DNA of 64,000 nucleotides. Source: Aurantiacibacter rhizosphaerae (GTDB lineage Bacteria; Pseudomonadota; Alphaproteobacteria; Sphingomonadales; Sphingomonadaceae). The translations under genes were made by a program, and so were the position numbers. Position 1 is the stretch's first letter. Each line of letters opens with the position of its first letter. The notes beneath the pieces are model-generated. The model did no database searches. It was not told the DNA's origin and saw only the letters and a list, made by a program, of their open reading frames with translations. This document shows positions 34,795 to 43,864 of the stretch, in pieces. The stretch covers positions 620,001-684,000 of the forward strand of contig NZ_WUBR01000002.1 of the NCBI RefSeq assembly GCF_009807005.1, given 5' to 3'.

Positions 34795-35020
34795 GCAAGG
34801 CTCCTGCGTGGAGAGCACCGGCCGCGAGGGCGACCGCAAGGCCGAACGACTGCCGCGCCGTTAGCGCGAAAGCCAGGCTAAGCAGACGCGAACGCCGGCG
34901 CTTGAGGCTCGAACCGCGCAGGGAGGCATGTTTGTGGGGGTGTAGGGAAATTTGAACCGGAATTTCAAAACAGCAATGTGCAGGGTTGGCGACTGAAGTT
35001 CGCGATAAGGTTCTTACTCC

Positions 35021-36325
35021 GTGCCAAAAACACCCAAAACACTAAATCAGTCAAAATCGCGAAAAAGCGAAAATTTCACGGAAGTAGAAAAACGGGTAAG
35101 ATCTCTTGCCAATCACCAATTCGAGATCGTCGAGAGTAAAAGTGGTGAGATAGTTTATCTTTCTGCACCTTGGGAAGATAAGTCTATTGCGCTGATTGCC
35201 AGCAGAGGCGGTCAAATCAACGATAAACTCTTTGAAGCGCTCGAGTCGGTAAGGTTACCGCCCGAATTTTCAGCAATCTACCATATTAATAAAAAGACGA
35301 TGGAGATTGCTTGGACAACATATAAGCTGGATAAAACTTCGGAAGAAATTAGGGGTCGAAAGTTTGATTTCAAGCTTAATCGAAAAGTCTATAAGTGCGC
35401 GTTCAAGAAATCTTCGGATGAATTGTTGGAGCTGGCCCGCAATGCTGCCTACATGCAGGTTTCGGACACTCGATTTCGCAATCTGCAGTCCTTTTCCATA
35501 TTTACAAATGACGATGCCCATAAGGATGACAATATTGCGCCTAGGCTCGGGGAACCGTTGTCATTCTTCATCGAAAATTTGGCCGATAACCTTGAAGAAT
35601 GGTTTAAGGTTGCGAAGCATCTCAATTTTTTCCTTAGATACTACGACCATGAGTCACCACACATTGTAATCCATGATGTCGAGGAAAATAGCAGATACCC
35701 TACAAAACGATACATTGAGGACAAATTTCCAAAAAAGATTACAAGTAGAGAATTGAATCCCACATTGTTATCATTTTGGGTGGCATCATATGATCATGAT
35801 ATAACCACAAGATTTCTTCTTTATTATCGAATTCTCGAGTATGTGTCGGGATCTTATCTACAAGCCCAGCAACGACAAGATCTACTAAAGATTCTTAGTT
35901 CTCCCACCGCTCAAGATGCGCTCGACCAAACTCTTGATCGCGTAGCGGAGGTTGTGCGCCAAGATAAGATGAGCGAGTATGATCGGTTTGAAAGGATGTT
36001 CATCGACCTTATCGACAAGCATAAAATTTGGAGCGAGGCTTGCCAAAACTCTGAATTTTTTATGACGCCGACCGAGTTTGATGGCGGCCTGAAAATTGAG
36101 CCAATTCTTACTGACACAAAAAATCATGGCTCTTTCGACAACAACCGGATGAAAGCCCTTGCCGCCAGCTTGAGGAAAATAAGGAATGCTCTTGCTCATG
36201 GCGGGGAGCAACAAGCAGGAAATCTCATTCTACCGACGAGTCGGAACTTCGACCTTCTGATTCCTTGGAACCATCTCTCTCTCGTTGCGGCTGGAGAGGC
36301 CTTGCTGTATGAGCACCTGGCTTGA
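35021..36325 (+). CDS. Low-GC protein with C-terminal HEPN-type RNase motif (unknown family)
   Basis: 434 residues, no signal peptide or membrane helix, starting with GTG at 35021 (AAGG ten bases upstream). The base composition is visibly AT-rich, with AT-ending codons, against the high-GC neighbours on both sides; this suggests recent acquisition. Near the C-terminus, LRKIRNALAHGG carries R388-x4-H393, the catalytic R-x4-6-H motif of HEPN ribonucleases, flanked by the expected amphipathic helices. The N-terminal 300 residues match nothing I recognise. HEPN proteins are frequent as toxins and in antiphage defence, for example ApeA; that role is inferred here, not shown. It has no antitoxin-like partner gene. 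Confidence 0.7.
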   Translation: MPKTPKTLNQSKSRKSENFTEVEKRVRSLANHQFEIVESKSGEIVYLSAPWEDKSIALIASRGGQINDKLFEALESVRLPPEFSAIYHINKKTMEIAWTTYKLDKTSEEIRGRKFDFKLNRKVYKCAFKKSSDELLELARNAAYMQVSDTRFRNLQSFSIFTNDDAHKDDNIAPRLGEPLSFFIENLADNLEEWFKVAKHLNFFLRYYDHESPHIVIHDVEENSRYPTKRYIEDKFPKKITSRELNPTLLSFWVASYDHDITTRFLLYYRILEYVSGSYLQAQQRQDLLKILSSPTAQDALDQTLDRVAEVVRQDKMSEYDRFERMFIDLIDKHKIWSEACQNSEFFMTPTEFDGGLKIEPILTDTKNHGSFDNNRMKALAASLRKIRNALAHGGEQQAGNLILPTSRNFDLLIPWNHLSLVAAGEALLYEHLA

Positions 36326-36340
36326 AAGTCTTGACATGTA

Positions 36341-36365
36341 GGAACTTGGAAACCATTTCCACGTA
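36341..36365 (+). promoter_or_regulatory. Possible EcfG-type (general stress) promoter
   Basis: GGAAC (36341-36345), 16 bases, CGTA (36362-36365): one mismatch from the alphaproteobacterial EcfG consensus GGAAC-N16/17-CGTT. A TTGACA at 36331 overlaps but lacks a -10 partner. Expected start of transcription is near 36371. Confidence 0.4.
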
Positions 36366-36370
36366 AGACA

Positions 36371-36482
36371 CGAATCAAGAGCAAGTCGTTTTGCGCTGGA
36401 TTCGCAAAGAGGAGAGCCCAATGAGCACTGGAGCTTAAACCACACAAAGTGAGTTGAAGGGGGGCTTTAGCCCCCCTTTTTT
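36371..36482 (+). ncRNA. Putative small RNA or micro-ORF transcript
   Basis: About 112 bases between a possible EcfG promoter and a very strong terminator. It begins with a hairpin TTTGCG/CGCAAA (36390-36408). A purine-rich GAGGAGAG then lies just ahead of ATG AGC ACT GGA GCT TAA at 36421-36438, a five-codon frame (MSTGA). It is too short for a gene in the usual sense, but a transcript with its own promoter and terminator is plausible. Confidence 0.4.
36459..36482 (+). terminator. Strong intrinsic terminator
   Basis: GGGGGGC (36459-36465) pairs with GCCCCCC (36470-36476) around a TTTA loop, followed by six T. It faces the plus strand and ends the low-GC gene and/or the small transcript. Confidence 0.93.
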
Positions 36483-36699
36483 GTGAACATCGATTAGAAT
36501 GCTTTTCAAAGCCTTACCTCGAGCGAAAGGCGTGAAAATCTCGATGAACACACCTTCCACATCTGCAAGGGCCGCAATGCTCAACACAACAAGATCGAGT
36601 TATCTAAAATTTAGCATGTGATCTAATATTTCGGTGTTTCTGAGGCTGTGTTTGACCGCCGAGGTTATGGCCCCTTAGCTACCATAGCCAAACCACCCC

Positions 36700-36993
36700 T
36701 CACCCATAAATCCCCGCACAAGAGCGCGTGATGTCCTGCATCCGTGCAAGGTCGTCCCCCAGGGCGTCGGTGAGTTTCAGGCCGTTGTTGGCGAATTCGG
36801 TTTCCATGCACTTGCAGATGTCGGGCGCGCGGGTGGTGTCCAGGTCTTGCTCTATGCGCACTACGCAGCGGGCGACGAAATTGGATTGCAGGTCTGCATC
36901 CACGGCCGCGCCGATCTCGTCACTCGCGGTGAAGGAGAATGCGGCCAGAAAGCCCACCACTCCGGCAACAGCGCCAACCAGCAATTTCATCAT
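36700..36993 (-). CDS. Small exported cysteine-containing protein, unknown
   Basis: 97 residues. A hydrophobic N-terminus (MMKLLVGAVAGVVGFLAAFSF) serves as signal peptide or anchor. The rest has four cysteines (RCVVRIEQDL, DICKCMETEF, RSCAGIYG), suggesting disulfides or metal binding in the periplasm. No family is recognised. Codon use is ordinary for this genome, so it is probably native. Start could be either of the two adjacent ATGs (36993 or 36990). Confidence 0.6.
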   Translation of the reverse strand: MMKLLVGAVAGVVGFLAAFSFTASDEIGAAVDADLQSNFVARCVVRIEQDLDTTRAPDICKCMETEFANNGLKLTDALGDDLARMQDITRSCAGIYG

Positions 36994-37077
36994 CGTACCA
37001 TCACCCGCTTACGGGCTCCTCAAGCCCAGATGTGCGGGCGCAGGTTCGCAGGGACTGGTTAAGATGGGCCTAAGAGA

Positions 37078-40008
37078 TTACTCCGCCGCCTCAAGCTGCG
37101 GCAGGCCCAGCATCGGGGCGAGGTACTGGCCGGTGTAGCTGCCCTTCACCTTCGCCACCTGTTCAGGCGTGCCTTGTGCCACGATATCGCCGCCGCGCAC
37201 GCCGCCCCCGGGGCCAAGGTCCAGCACGTGGTCTGCCGTCTTGATAACGTCCAGATTGTGTTCGATCACCACCACGGAATTGCCCTGGTCCACTAGCCGG
37301 TGCAGCACTTCCAGCAGCTTTCGCACATCCTCGAAATGCAGCCCGGTGGTGGGTTCATCGAGGATATACAGCGTCTGGCCGGTGCTGCGCTTGCTGAGCT
37401 CCTTCGCCAGTTTCACGCGCTGCGCCTCTCCGCCCGATAGCGTGGTGGCCTGCTGGCCCACCTTGACGTAGCCCAGCCCCACTTCGTTCAGCATGTGCAT
37501 TTTATCGCGGATGGGGGGCACGGCCTTGAAGAAGCCCTCGGCATCCTCGATCGTCATATCCAGCACGTCGGCGATGGAGTGGCCCTTGAACTTCACCTCC
37601 AGCGTTTCGCGGTTGTAGCGCTTGCCGCCGCATTCCTCGCAGGTGACGTAGACATCGGGCAGGAAGTGCATCTCGATCTTGATCAGGCCGTCGCCCTGGC
37701 ACGCCTCGCACCGGCCGCCCTTCACGTTGAAACTGAAGCGGCCCGGCTTGTATCCGCGCGCCTTGGCTTCGGGCAGGCCTGCAAACCAGTCACGGATATT
37801 GGTGAAGGCGCCGGTGTAGGTGGCGGGGTTGCTGCGCGGGGTGCGGCCGATGGGCGACTGGTCGATCTCGATCACCTTGTCGCAATATTCCAGCCCCGTC
37901 ACCTTGTCATGCGCGCCGGCCACCACGCGGGCGTTGTTCAGCGTGCGCGCGGCGGAGGCATAGAGCGTGTCGATGGTGAAGCTGGACTTGCCGCTGCCCG
38001 ATACGCCGGTGATGCAGGCAAAGGTGCCCAGCGGAATGCTGGCGGTCACGTTGTTGAGGTTGTTGGCGCGCGCGCCGTGCACCGTCAGCTTCTTGCCATT
38101 GCCCTTGCGGCGCTTTGCCGGAACCTCGATCTTGCGGCGGCCGGTCAGGTAATCGGCGGTGAGCGACTTCTTGGATTTCAGCACCTGCTTCAGCGTGCCC
38201 TGCGCCACCACTTCGCCGCCGTGCACACCGGCGCCGGGGCCAAGGTCCACCACGTGGTCTGCGGTGCGGATGGCGTCCTCGTCATGCTCCACCACGATCA
38301 CGGTGTTGCCGAGGTCGCGAAGGCGTTTCAGCGTTTCCAGCAGGCGATCATTGTCACGCTGGTGCAAGCCGATGCTGGGCTCATCCAGCACATACAGCAC
38401 GCCCGAAAGCCCGCTGCCGATCTGGCTGGCGAGGCGGATGCGCTGGCTTTCCCCGCCGCTCAGCGTGCCGCTGGTGCGATCGAGGTTCAGGTAATCGAGG
38501 CCGACGTTGTTGAGGAAGCCAAGCCGCTCCACGATTTCCTTGAGGATGGCCTTGGCGATCTGGTTCTGCGTGTCGGTAAGATGGCCGGGCAATTGCTCAA
38601 ACCATTTCAGCGCATCGGCCACGGAATAGCGAGTGGGCTGCGAGATATCGGTGGTGCCATTGGGACCGGGGATCTTCACCGCCCGCGCCTTTTCATTCAG
38701 GCGCGCGCCGCCGCAGGTTTCGCATGGCTGCGCGGTCTGGAACTTGGAAAGCTCCTCCTGCATCCAAGCGCTTTCGGTTTGCACCAGGCGGCGGTTGAGA
38801 TTGCCCATCACGCCTTCGAACGGCTTGCTGACGGTGTACTGCTTTCGCCCATCCTTGAAGGTGAGCGGCACGCGCTTGCCCTTCGTGCCGTAGAGGATCA
38901 CGTCGCGCTGTTCGGGCTTCAATTGGTTCCACGGCGTGGTGAGATCGAAGCCGAATTCCTTGGCCAGCGATCCCAGCACCTGCATGTAATAGGGTGATGG
39001 CGGGTTGGACTTGGCCCAGGGCACCACGGCGCCCTTCTTCAAGGTCAGTTCCTCGTTCGGCACCACCAGTTGCGGGTCGAACAGCTGCTTTTCCCCCAGC
39101 CCGTCACAGGTGGGGCATGCCCCTTGCGGCGCGTTGAAGGAGAACAGGCGCGGCTCCACCTCCTCGATGGTGAAGCCCGATACCGGACAGGCGAATTTCT
39201 CTGAAAACACGATGCGGTTGGCGGGCAGGCCAGCGCCCTTCATCGCGCCGCCGCCCTCTGCGTCATCCTCCCGCCCCGGGACCACGCCATCGGCAAGATC
39301 CACGTAAGCCAGCCCTTCGGCCAGTTTCAGCGCGGTTTCGAAACTGTCGGCAAGGCGCGTTTCCAGCCCCTCCTTCACCGCCAGCCGGTCCACCACCACT
39401 TCAATGTCGTGCTTGAACTTTTTGTCGAGCGCGGGCGCTTCCTCGATGGCGTACATCTCTCCATCCACGCGCACGCGGGTGAAGCCGGCCTTCTGCCACT
39501 CGGCCAGTTCCCGGCGATATTCGCCCTTGCGGCTACGTACCACGGGGGCCAGCAGGTAAAGGCGCGTGCCTTCGGGCAATTCCATCACCCGGTCCACCAT
39601 GTTGGAAACCGTCTGCGCCTCGATCGGCAGGCCGGTGGCGGGCGAATAGGGCACGCCCACCCGCGCCCACAACAGGCGCATGTAATCGTAGATTTCGGTT
39701 ACGGTCGCCACGGTGGAGCGCGGGTTGCGACTGGTGGTCTTCTGCTCAATGGAGATGGCAGGCGATAGCCCGTCGATATGCTCCACATCGGGCTTCTGCA
39801 TCATCTCCAGGAACTGGCGCGCATAGGCCGAAAGGCTCTCGACATAGCGCCGCTGCCCTTCTGCATAGATCGTGTCGAACGCCAGCGAGCTTTTGCCGCT
39901 GCCGGAAAGACCGGTGATGACGATCAGGCTGTCGCGCGGAAGATCGATGTCGATCCCCTTGAGGTTATGTTCGCGAGCACCTTTTACGGAGATTTTGGTA
40001 AGAGCCAT
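37078..40008 (-). CDS. uvrA: Excinuclease ABC subunit A, UvrA
   Basis: DNA-damage recognition ATPase of nucleotide excision repair. The 976-residue protein has two ABC modules: Walker [24 protein letters not shown] (near residue 32) and [16 protein letters not shown]; signature [12 protein letters not shown] and [12 protein letters not shown]; and zinc-finger cysteines in CPTCDG..CETCGG and [14 protein letters not shown]. Length is normal. A perfect LexA box lies 83 bases upstream (40091-40105), so SOS control is expected. The neighbouring low-GC gene is not part of its operon. Confidence 0.97.
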   Translation of the reverse strand: MALTKISVKGAREHNLKGIDIDLPRDSLIVITGLSGSGKSSLAFDTIYAEGQRRYVESLSAYARQFLEMMQKPDVEHIDGLSPAISIEQKTTSRNPRSTVATVTEIYDYMRLLWARVGVPYSPATGLPIEAQTVSNMVDRVMELPEGTRLYLLAPVVRSRKGEYRRELAEWQKAGFTRVRVDGEMYAIEEAPALDKKFKHDIEVVVDRLAVKEGLETRLADSFETALKLAEGLAYVDLADGVVPGREDDAEGGGAMKGAGLPANRIVFSEKFACPVSGFTIEEVEPRLFSFNAPQGACPTCDGLGEKQLFDPQLVVPNEELTLKKGAVVPWAKSNPPSPYYMQVLGSLAKEFGFDLTTPWNQLKPEQRDVILYGTKGKRVPLTFKDGRKQYTVSKPFEGVMGNLNRRLVQTESAWMQEELSKFQTAQPCETCGGARLNEKARAVKIPGPNGTTDISQPTRYSVADALKWFEQLPGHLTDTQNQIAKAILKEIVERLGFLNNVGLDYLNLDRTSGTLSGGESQRIRLASQIGSGLSGVLYVLDEPSIGLHQRDNDRLLETLKRLRDLGNTVIVVEHDEDAIRTADHVVDLGPGAGVHGGEVVAQGTLKQVLKSKKSLTADYLTGRRKIEVPAKRRKGNGKKLTVHGARANNLNNVTASIPLGTFACITGVSGSGKSSFTIDTLYASAARTLNNARVVAGAHDKVTGLEYCDKVIEIDQSPIGRTPRSNPATYTGAFTNIRDWFAGLPEAKARGYKPGRFSFNVKGGRCEACQGDGLIKIEMHFLPDVYVTCEECGGKRYNRETLEVKFKGHSIADVLDMTIEDAEGFFKAVPPIRDKMHMLNEVGLGYVKVGQQATTLSGGEAQRVKLAKELSKRSTGQTLYILDEPTTGLHFEDVRKLLEVLHRLVDQGNSVVVIEHNLDVIKTADHVLDLGPGGGVRGGDIVAQGTPEQVAKVKGSYTGQYLAPMLGLPQLEAAE

Positions 40009-40469
40009 GGCGGGTCACTTGGGGTGTGGTGTGGCAATAGTCCAGTAGGACCGAAGACCATGCCGTGGCGCGGTCCGGCGAAAGTCCCATGTTCACCAAA
40101 TGTTCGATTTGGTCAACACCCCTGCCACCGCGCGTCGTAACCACGGGAATCACTGTTAATGATGAGGCAGTGTTAACGACAGAACCGTCTGGACGTGCCT
40201 GGCGATCCACTTGTGTGCGTTTTGCAGAAATGGGCACCTTTCGTCGTTAACCTGAACCTTACCAATTTCTCAGGCTTGCAGCGCGCAAACCTATGCTGGC
40301 CGCCAACTTTCGCGCGATGCCAAGCGGTTGGCCGCATCTCGTAAGTCCCTTCCAGATTGCGGCAATTACGCAATCCAGTTCGATTTCGCGTCCGCCTGCC
40401 ATCAACCTCGCCCCGATAAAATGCAGTCATCACAATGATTTGGACGGATGGGATAGAGAAGGAAGCGAC
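40009..40469. other. Divergent intergenic region, uvrA / adhesin
   Basis: 461 bases without a credible gene. The uvrA side carries the SOS box. The adhesin side is AT-richer and has several GTTAA motifs (about 40157, 40174, 40248) that could be half sites for regulators such as CtrA, but no TTAA-N7-TTAA pair is present. A frame open from 40293 into the adhesin gene lacks homology before 40470. Confidence 0.55.
40091..40105 (-). promoter_or_regulatory. LexA (SOS) box upstream of uvrA
   Basis: GTTC (40091-40094), seven bases, GTTC (40102-40105): exact alphaproteobacterial LexA consensus. On the minus strand it lies between a TTGACC -35-like element (40111-40116) and the uvrA start. Confidence 0.85.
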
Positions 40470-42998
40470 ATGCAGAATACTCAGACAAAGATCTTTCGAG
40501 CGACAATGCTGGCAAGCGCGGCAGTAGCCGGAACGATGGCTCCCGCCCTTTCCAGGCCAGCCCATGCACAGGCGTTGCAGCCTGTTGTTGACGTCTGCAC
40601 CGGAATTTCACTGGACGATTCCCTCCTCAGGGATGTGCTGGCGACCACCGTGGTGCCCACCGCCACCGGCGTAGAGAGGCTTTATGACGAGTTGCTCGAT
40701 CTTGAACTGGTCATCGGCATTGGCACGATTGACCTGCTGGATATTCCCGACGTGGATCTGGGTATTGCGCAGACCACGGCTGCACTCGCTGCCGGTGATC
40801 CGGTTTCGCTGCAGGTGCTGGATACGGACGGCAACATTATCTCTCCGGGTGACTGCAATATCACGTCTGACGGCTATACGCTGAATGATGCCGCTGGCCT
40901 TGCCATCGGTGGCAACCAGATCACCGGCCTTGGCGACGGGCTGATTGCCTCTGCCGCGGAAGTTGATGCCATCGCGCTGGGTAACAATGCCAGCACCTCT
41001 GCCGGCGCGACCGGCGCTGTTGCTCTTGGCACGGATGCCAGCGCCACTGCGGCCAACAGCGTGGCCCTGGGCGCAGGATCGATTGCCAGCCGCGGCGCGC
41101 AGACCGGCTATAGCGCGCCGTTGATGACCGGCACCTTCGATTCCGTAGGCTCGGTTTCCGTGGGTGCGCCCGGCGCATTGCGACAGATTACCAATGTCGC
41201 CCCCGGCTCCGAAATGACCGATGCGGCCACCGTGGGACAGGTGCAGGCAGCGATAGACGGCGTGAACGGCGCAATTGCCAATGCCGTGCAATATGATGAT
41301 GCAACGCAGGCAGACATCACGCTGGGCGGCGTTGGCGGCACCACCATCGCCAATCTGGCTGATGGGGAATTGAGCGCCACGTCTGACGAGGCCGTCAACG
41401 GCTCGCAACTGTTCGCCACCAATACGCAGGTCGATGCCAACACCGGCGCAATCGGCACGCTGCAAACCGATGTGGCGGACAATGCCGCCGATATCGCCGT
41501 GAACGCGGGCGACATTGCGCAATTGCAGGATACGGCCGTCCAGTATGACGATGCCAGCCAGACCAGCGTGACGCTGGGCGGTGCTGGCGGCACCACCGTC
41601 ACCAATGTGGCGGCAGGTGCGCTGAATGCAGGGTCCAGCGATGCTGTAAACGGGTCGCAACTTTTTGCCACCAATACGCAGGTCGATGCCAATACGATCG
41701 CCATCCAGGCCAATTCCGATGCGATCACGGCCATCAGCGTCACCGGCGATCCGCTTGGCGTGGCCTATGACGATGCCACACGCACCAGCGTCACCTTTGA
41801 CGGCCCGGACGGCACGCTGCTGGCCAATGTTGCCGATGGCGAAGTCAGCGCCACGTCTGATGAAGCGGTGAACGGCAGCCAGCTGTTCGCCACCAATCAG
41901 GCGGTTGACGATCTGGATGGCCGGGTCACCACCAATGAAGGCGATATCGCCAATATCGACGCAAGGCTGATCGTGGCAGAAGGCGACATTCTGGATCTGG
42001 ATGCCCGCGTAACGGTGAACGAGGGCGATATTGCCACCAACACGACTGATATCGCCAATCTCGATAACCGCGTCACCATCAACGAAACCGACATTGCCAA
42101 TATCGACGATCGCGTGACGGTGAATGAGGGCGATATTGCCGGCAACACCACGGCCATCGCCAACATGGATACGCGCGTCACCGTGAACACCACCGCGATT
42201 ACCCAGGTGCAGGAGGAGCTGGCCAACGTGCCCGTGGGCTATGTCAGCGATACCGATCCCTCCATGCAGAGCGACACTCCCACCAGCACCGCCGCATTCA
42301 TGGGCGCGGGCGGTGGCAGCGTGCGGGTCACCAATGTGGCAGCAGGCAATGTCGCCGCCGGGTCCAGCGATGCGGTGAACGGTTCGCAGCTTGCTGCCAC
42401 CAATTCCGCCGTGGCTGCCAACCGCACCGATATCGATCAGAACACCGCCGATATCACCACCATCAACAACAATCTGGCCGGCAGCACCGTGGTGGCGATC
42501 CAGTATTCGGACCCTGCCAACCCGACAGTCAGCAATGGCGGCACGATCACGCAGGACGTGGCCTTCGTGGGTGCGGACGGCGGACTGCCGGTGCGCGTTC
42601 ACAACGTGGCCAATGGCACGCTGGCAAATGATGCGGTGAACCTTGGCCAGTTGCAGTCCGGCCTGGCGGACGCGATGGCAGGTTCCATGGCCTACACCGA
42701 TCAGCGTTTTGACACACTGAGCAGCGGTCTGGACCAGCTTGCCTTCAACCTCGATGAACTGCGCGACGATGCGTTCTCCGGCACGGCAAGCGCCATGGCG
42801 CTGGCCGGTATCCCGCAGACGATGGGCTCAGGTCGCACGATGTTGGGCGGCGGTGTCGGCCATTATCGTGGGCGCACGGCCTTTGCGATCGGCATCTCCA
42901 CCACGTTCAGCGATGGTGACGGCGTCATCAAGGCTGGCGGCACGATGGATGAAGACGGTCACGGCGGCTTCAGCGCCGGTGCCGGGTTCAGTTTCTGA
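40470..42998 (+). CDS. Trimeric autotransporter adhesin (YadA/Hia-like)
   Basis: 842 residues. Signal region MQNTQTKIFRATMLASAAVAGTMAPAL..AHAQ. The head has YadA-like repeats (ALGNNASTSAGATGAVALGTDASATAANSVALGAGS, in pieces). Four neck modules carry AVNGSQLFATN or AVNGSQLAATN, alternating with coiled-coil stalk repeats with the period DIANIDARV..VNEGDI. The C-terminal YadA anchor (about 770-842) ends in an aromatic residue (GAGFSF), as an outer-membrane trimeric beta-barrel requires. It is a surface adhesin or autoagglutinin. AAGGA lies seven bases before the ATG at 40470; a strong terminator follows the gene. Confidence 0.93.
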   Translation: MQNTQTKIFRATMLASAAVAGTMAPALSRPAHAQALQPVVDVCTGISLDDSLLRDVLATTVVPTATGVERLYDELLDLELVIGIGTIDLLDIPDVDLGIAQTTAALAAGDPVSLQVLDTDGNIISPGDCNITSDGYTLNDAAGLAIGGNQITGLGDGLIASAAEVDAIALGNNASTSAGATGAVALGTDASATAANSVALGAGSIASRGAQTGYSAPLMTGTFDSVGSVSVGAPGALRQITNVAPGSEMTDAATVGQVQAAIDGVNGAIANAVQYDDATQADITLGGVGGTTIANLADGELSATSDEAVNGSQLFATNTQVDANTGAIGTLQTDVADNAADIAVNAGDIAQLQDTAVQYDDASQTSVTLGGAGGTTVTNVAAGALNAGSSDAVNGSQLFATNTQVDANTIAIQANSDAITAISVTGDPLGVAYDDATRTSVTFDGPDGTLLANVADGEVSATSDEAVNGSQLFATNQAVDDLDGRVTTNEGDIANIDARLIVAEGDILDLDARVTVNEGDIATNTTDIANLDNRVTINETDIANIDDRVTVNEGDIAGNTTAIANMDTRVTVNTTAITQVQEELANVPVGYVSDTDPSMQSDTPTSTAAFMGAGGGSVRVTNVAAGNVAAGSSDAVNGSQLAATNSAVAANRTDIDQNTADITTINNNLAGSTVVAIQYSDPANPTVSNGGTITQDVAFVGADGGLPVRVHNVANGTLANDAVNLGQLQSGLADAMAGSMAYTDQRFDTLSSGLDQLAFNLDELRDDAFSGTASAMALAGIPQTMGSGRTMLGGGVGHYRGRTAFAIGISTTFSDGDGVIKAGGTMDEDGHGGFSAGAGFSF

Positions 42999-43040
42999 TC
43001 TGAAGACATAGTCAAGCCCCTCTCTCATGGGCAAACTCCA

Positions 43041-43086
43041 GGGGTTGTGGCGAGGTTTAAAAAGCCTCGCCGCAGCCCCCTTTTTT
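43041..43086 (+). terminator. Strong intrinsic terminator of the adhesin gene
   Basis: A 15-base-pair stem (43041-43055 with 43065-43079, two GU wobbles) with a TTTAAAAAG loop and six T. Its position also argues that the ThpR gene starts downstream at 43138 and not at the in-frame ATG 43027. Confidence 0.93.
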
Positions 43087-43137
43087 CGTTGCTGGCAGGA
43101 CTGGACGCGGCGGATCGCAATTGCCATCTGCACGTGC

Positions 43138-43665
43138 ATGCGCCGGCTTTTCATCGCCCTTCGCCCGCCAGCAGATGTGGCAGAGGCCCTGCTCGATACG
43201 ATGGAGGGCATCTCCGGCGCGCGCTGGCAGGATGCGGACAATCTTCACATTACCCTGCGCTTCATCGGATCGGTGGATCGCCACATGGAAGCGGACGTGG
43301 AAACCGCGCTGGAGAGCATCACCTTCGCACCGTTTGACATCGCAATATCCGGCGTCGGCCATTTCGAGGGGAGCCGGCGTCCCAACGCCATCTGGGCGAA
43401 AATCACGCCAACGCCGCAACTGGAAGAGCTGCAGATGCGGGTGGAGATGGCCTGCCGCCGCGCCGGGCTGCCGCCCGAAACGCGCAAATTCGTGCCTCAT
43501 ATCACCCTCGCCCGCCTCAATTCAGGTAGCGGCATGATTACAGACTGGCTGCATCGTCACGGCACGTTGGCGCTCGGCCCATGGCAGGCAAATGGCTTTT
43601 CCTTGTACGAAAGTGACCTGACGCCCAACGGTGCATTATATTCCGAAGTTACAAAATTCCCGTAG
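43138..43665 (+). CDS. thpR: RNA 2',3'-cyclic phosphodiesterase ThpR (2H/LigT family)
   Basis: 175 residues. It has the two HxTx motifs of the 2H phosphoesterases, HITLRF and HITLARL, each preceded by the expected beta-strand, and MRRLFIALRPP at the N-terminus. The family hydrolyses 2',3'-cyclic phosphates of RNA and ligates some tRNA halves in vitro. Start at ATG 43138; an upstream ATG at 43027 would read through the adhesin terminator. Confidence 0.88.
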   Translation: MRRLFIALRPPADVAEALLDTMEGISGARWQDADNLHITLRFIGSVDRHMEADVETALESITFAPFDIAISGVGHFEGSRRPNAIWAKITPTPQLEELQMRVEMACRRAGLPPETRKFVPHITLARLNSGSGMITDWLHRHGTLALGPWQANGFSLYESDLTPNGALYSEVTKFP

Positions 43666-43864
43666 CTTATCCCAAGCTTTGTGAAAGTTTCGGAACTTCG
43701 CGCGCCAAAGACTCGGAATCTCCACCACCCCACCAAGCGAGTGCATGGCGGGACGAAGCGTGGACCGACTATCCCTGCCGCCCGTTGATAGGGTGAAACG
43801 ATACTTGGCAGACCAGCGCCAGAACACGACCGGCAGCGGGTCTCCACAAAAAGACAGGATTTTT

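Noticed and set aside
36421-36438. Five-codon frame MSTGA as a gene
   Set aside because: Too short to support; recorded only as part of the small-RNA candidate.
40157-40255. GTTAA repeats as CtrA-binding sites
   Set aside because: Spacing is not the TTAA-N7-TTAA of CtrA boxes; left as unsupported half sites.
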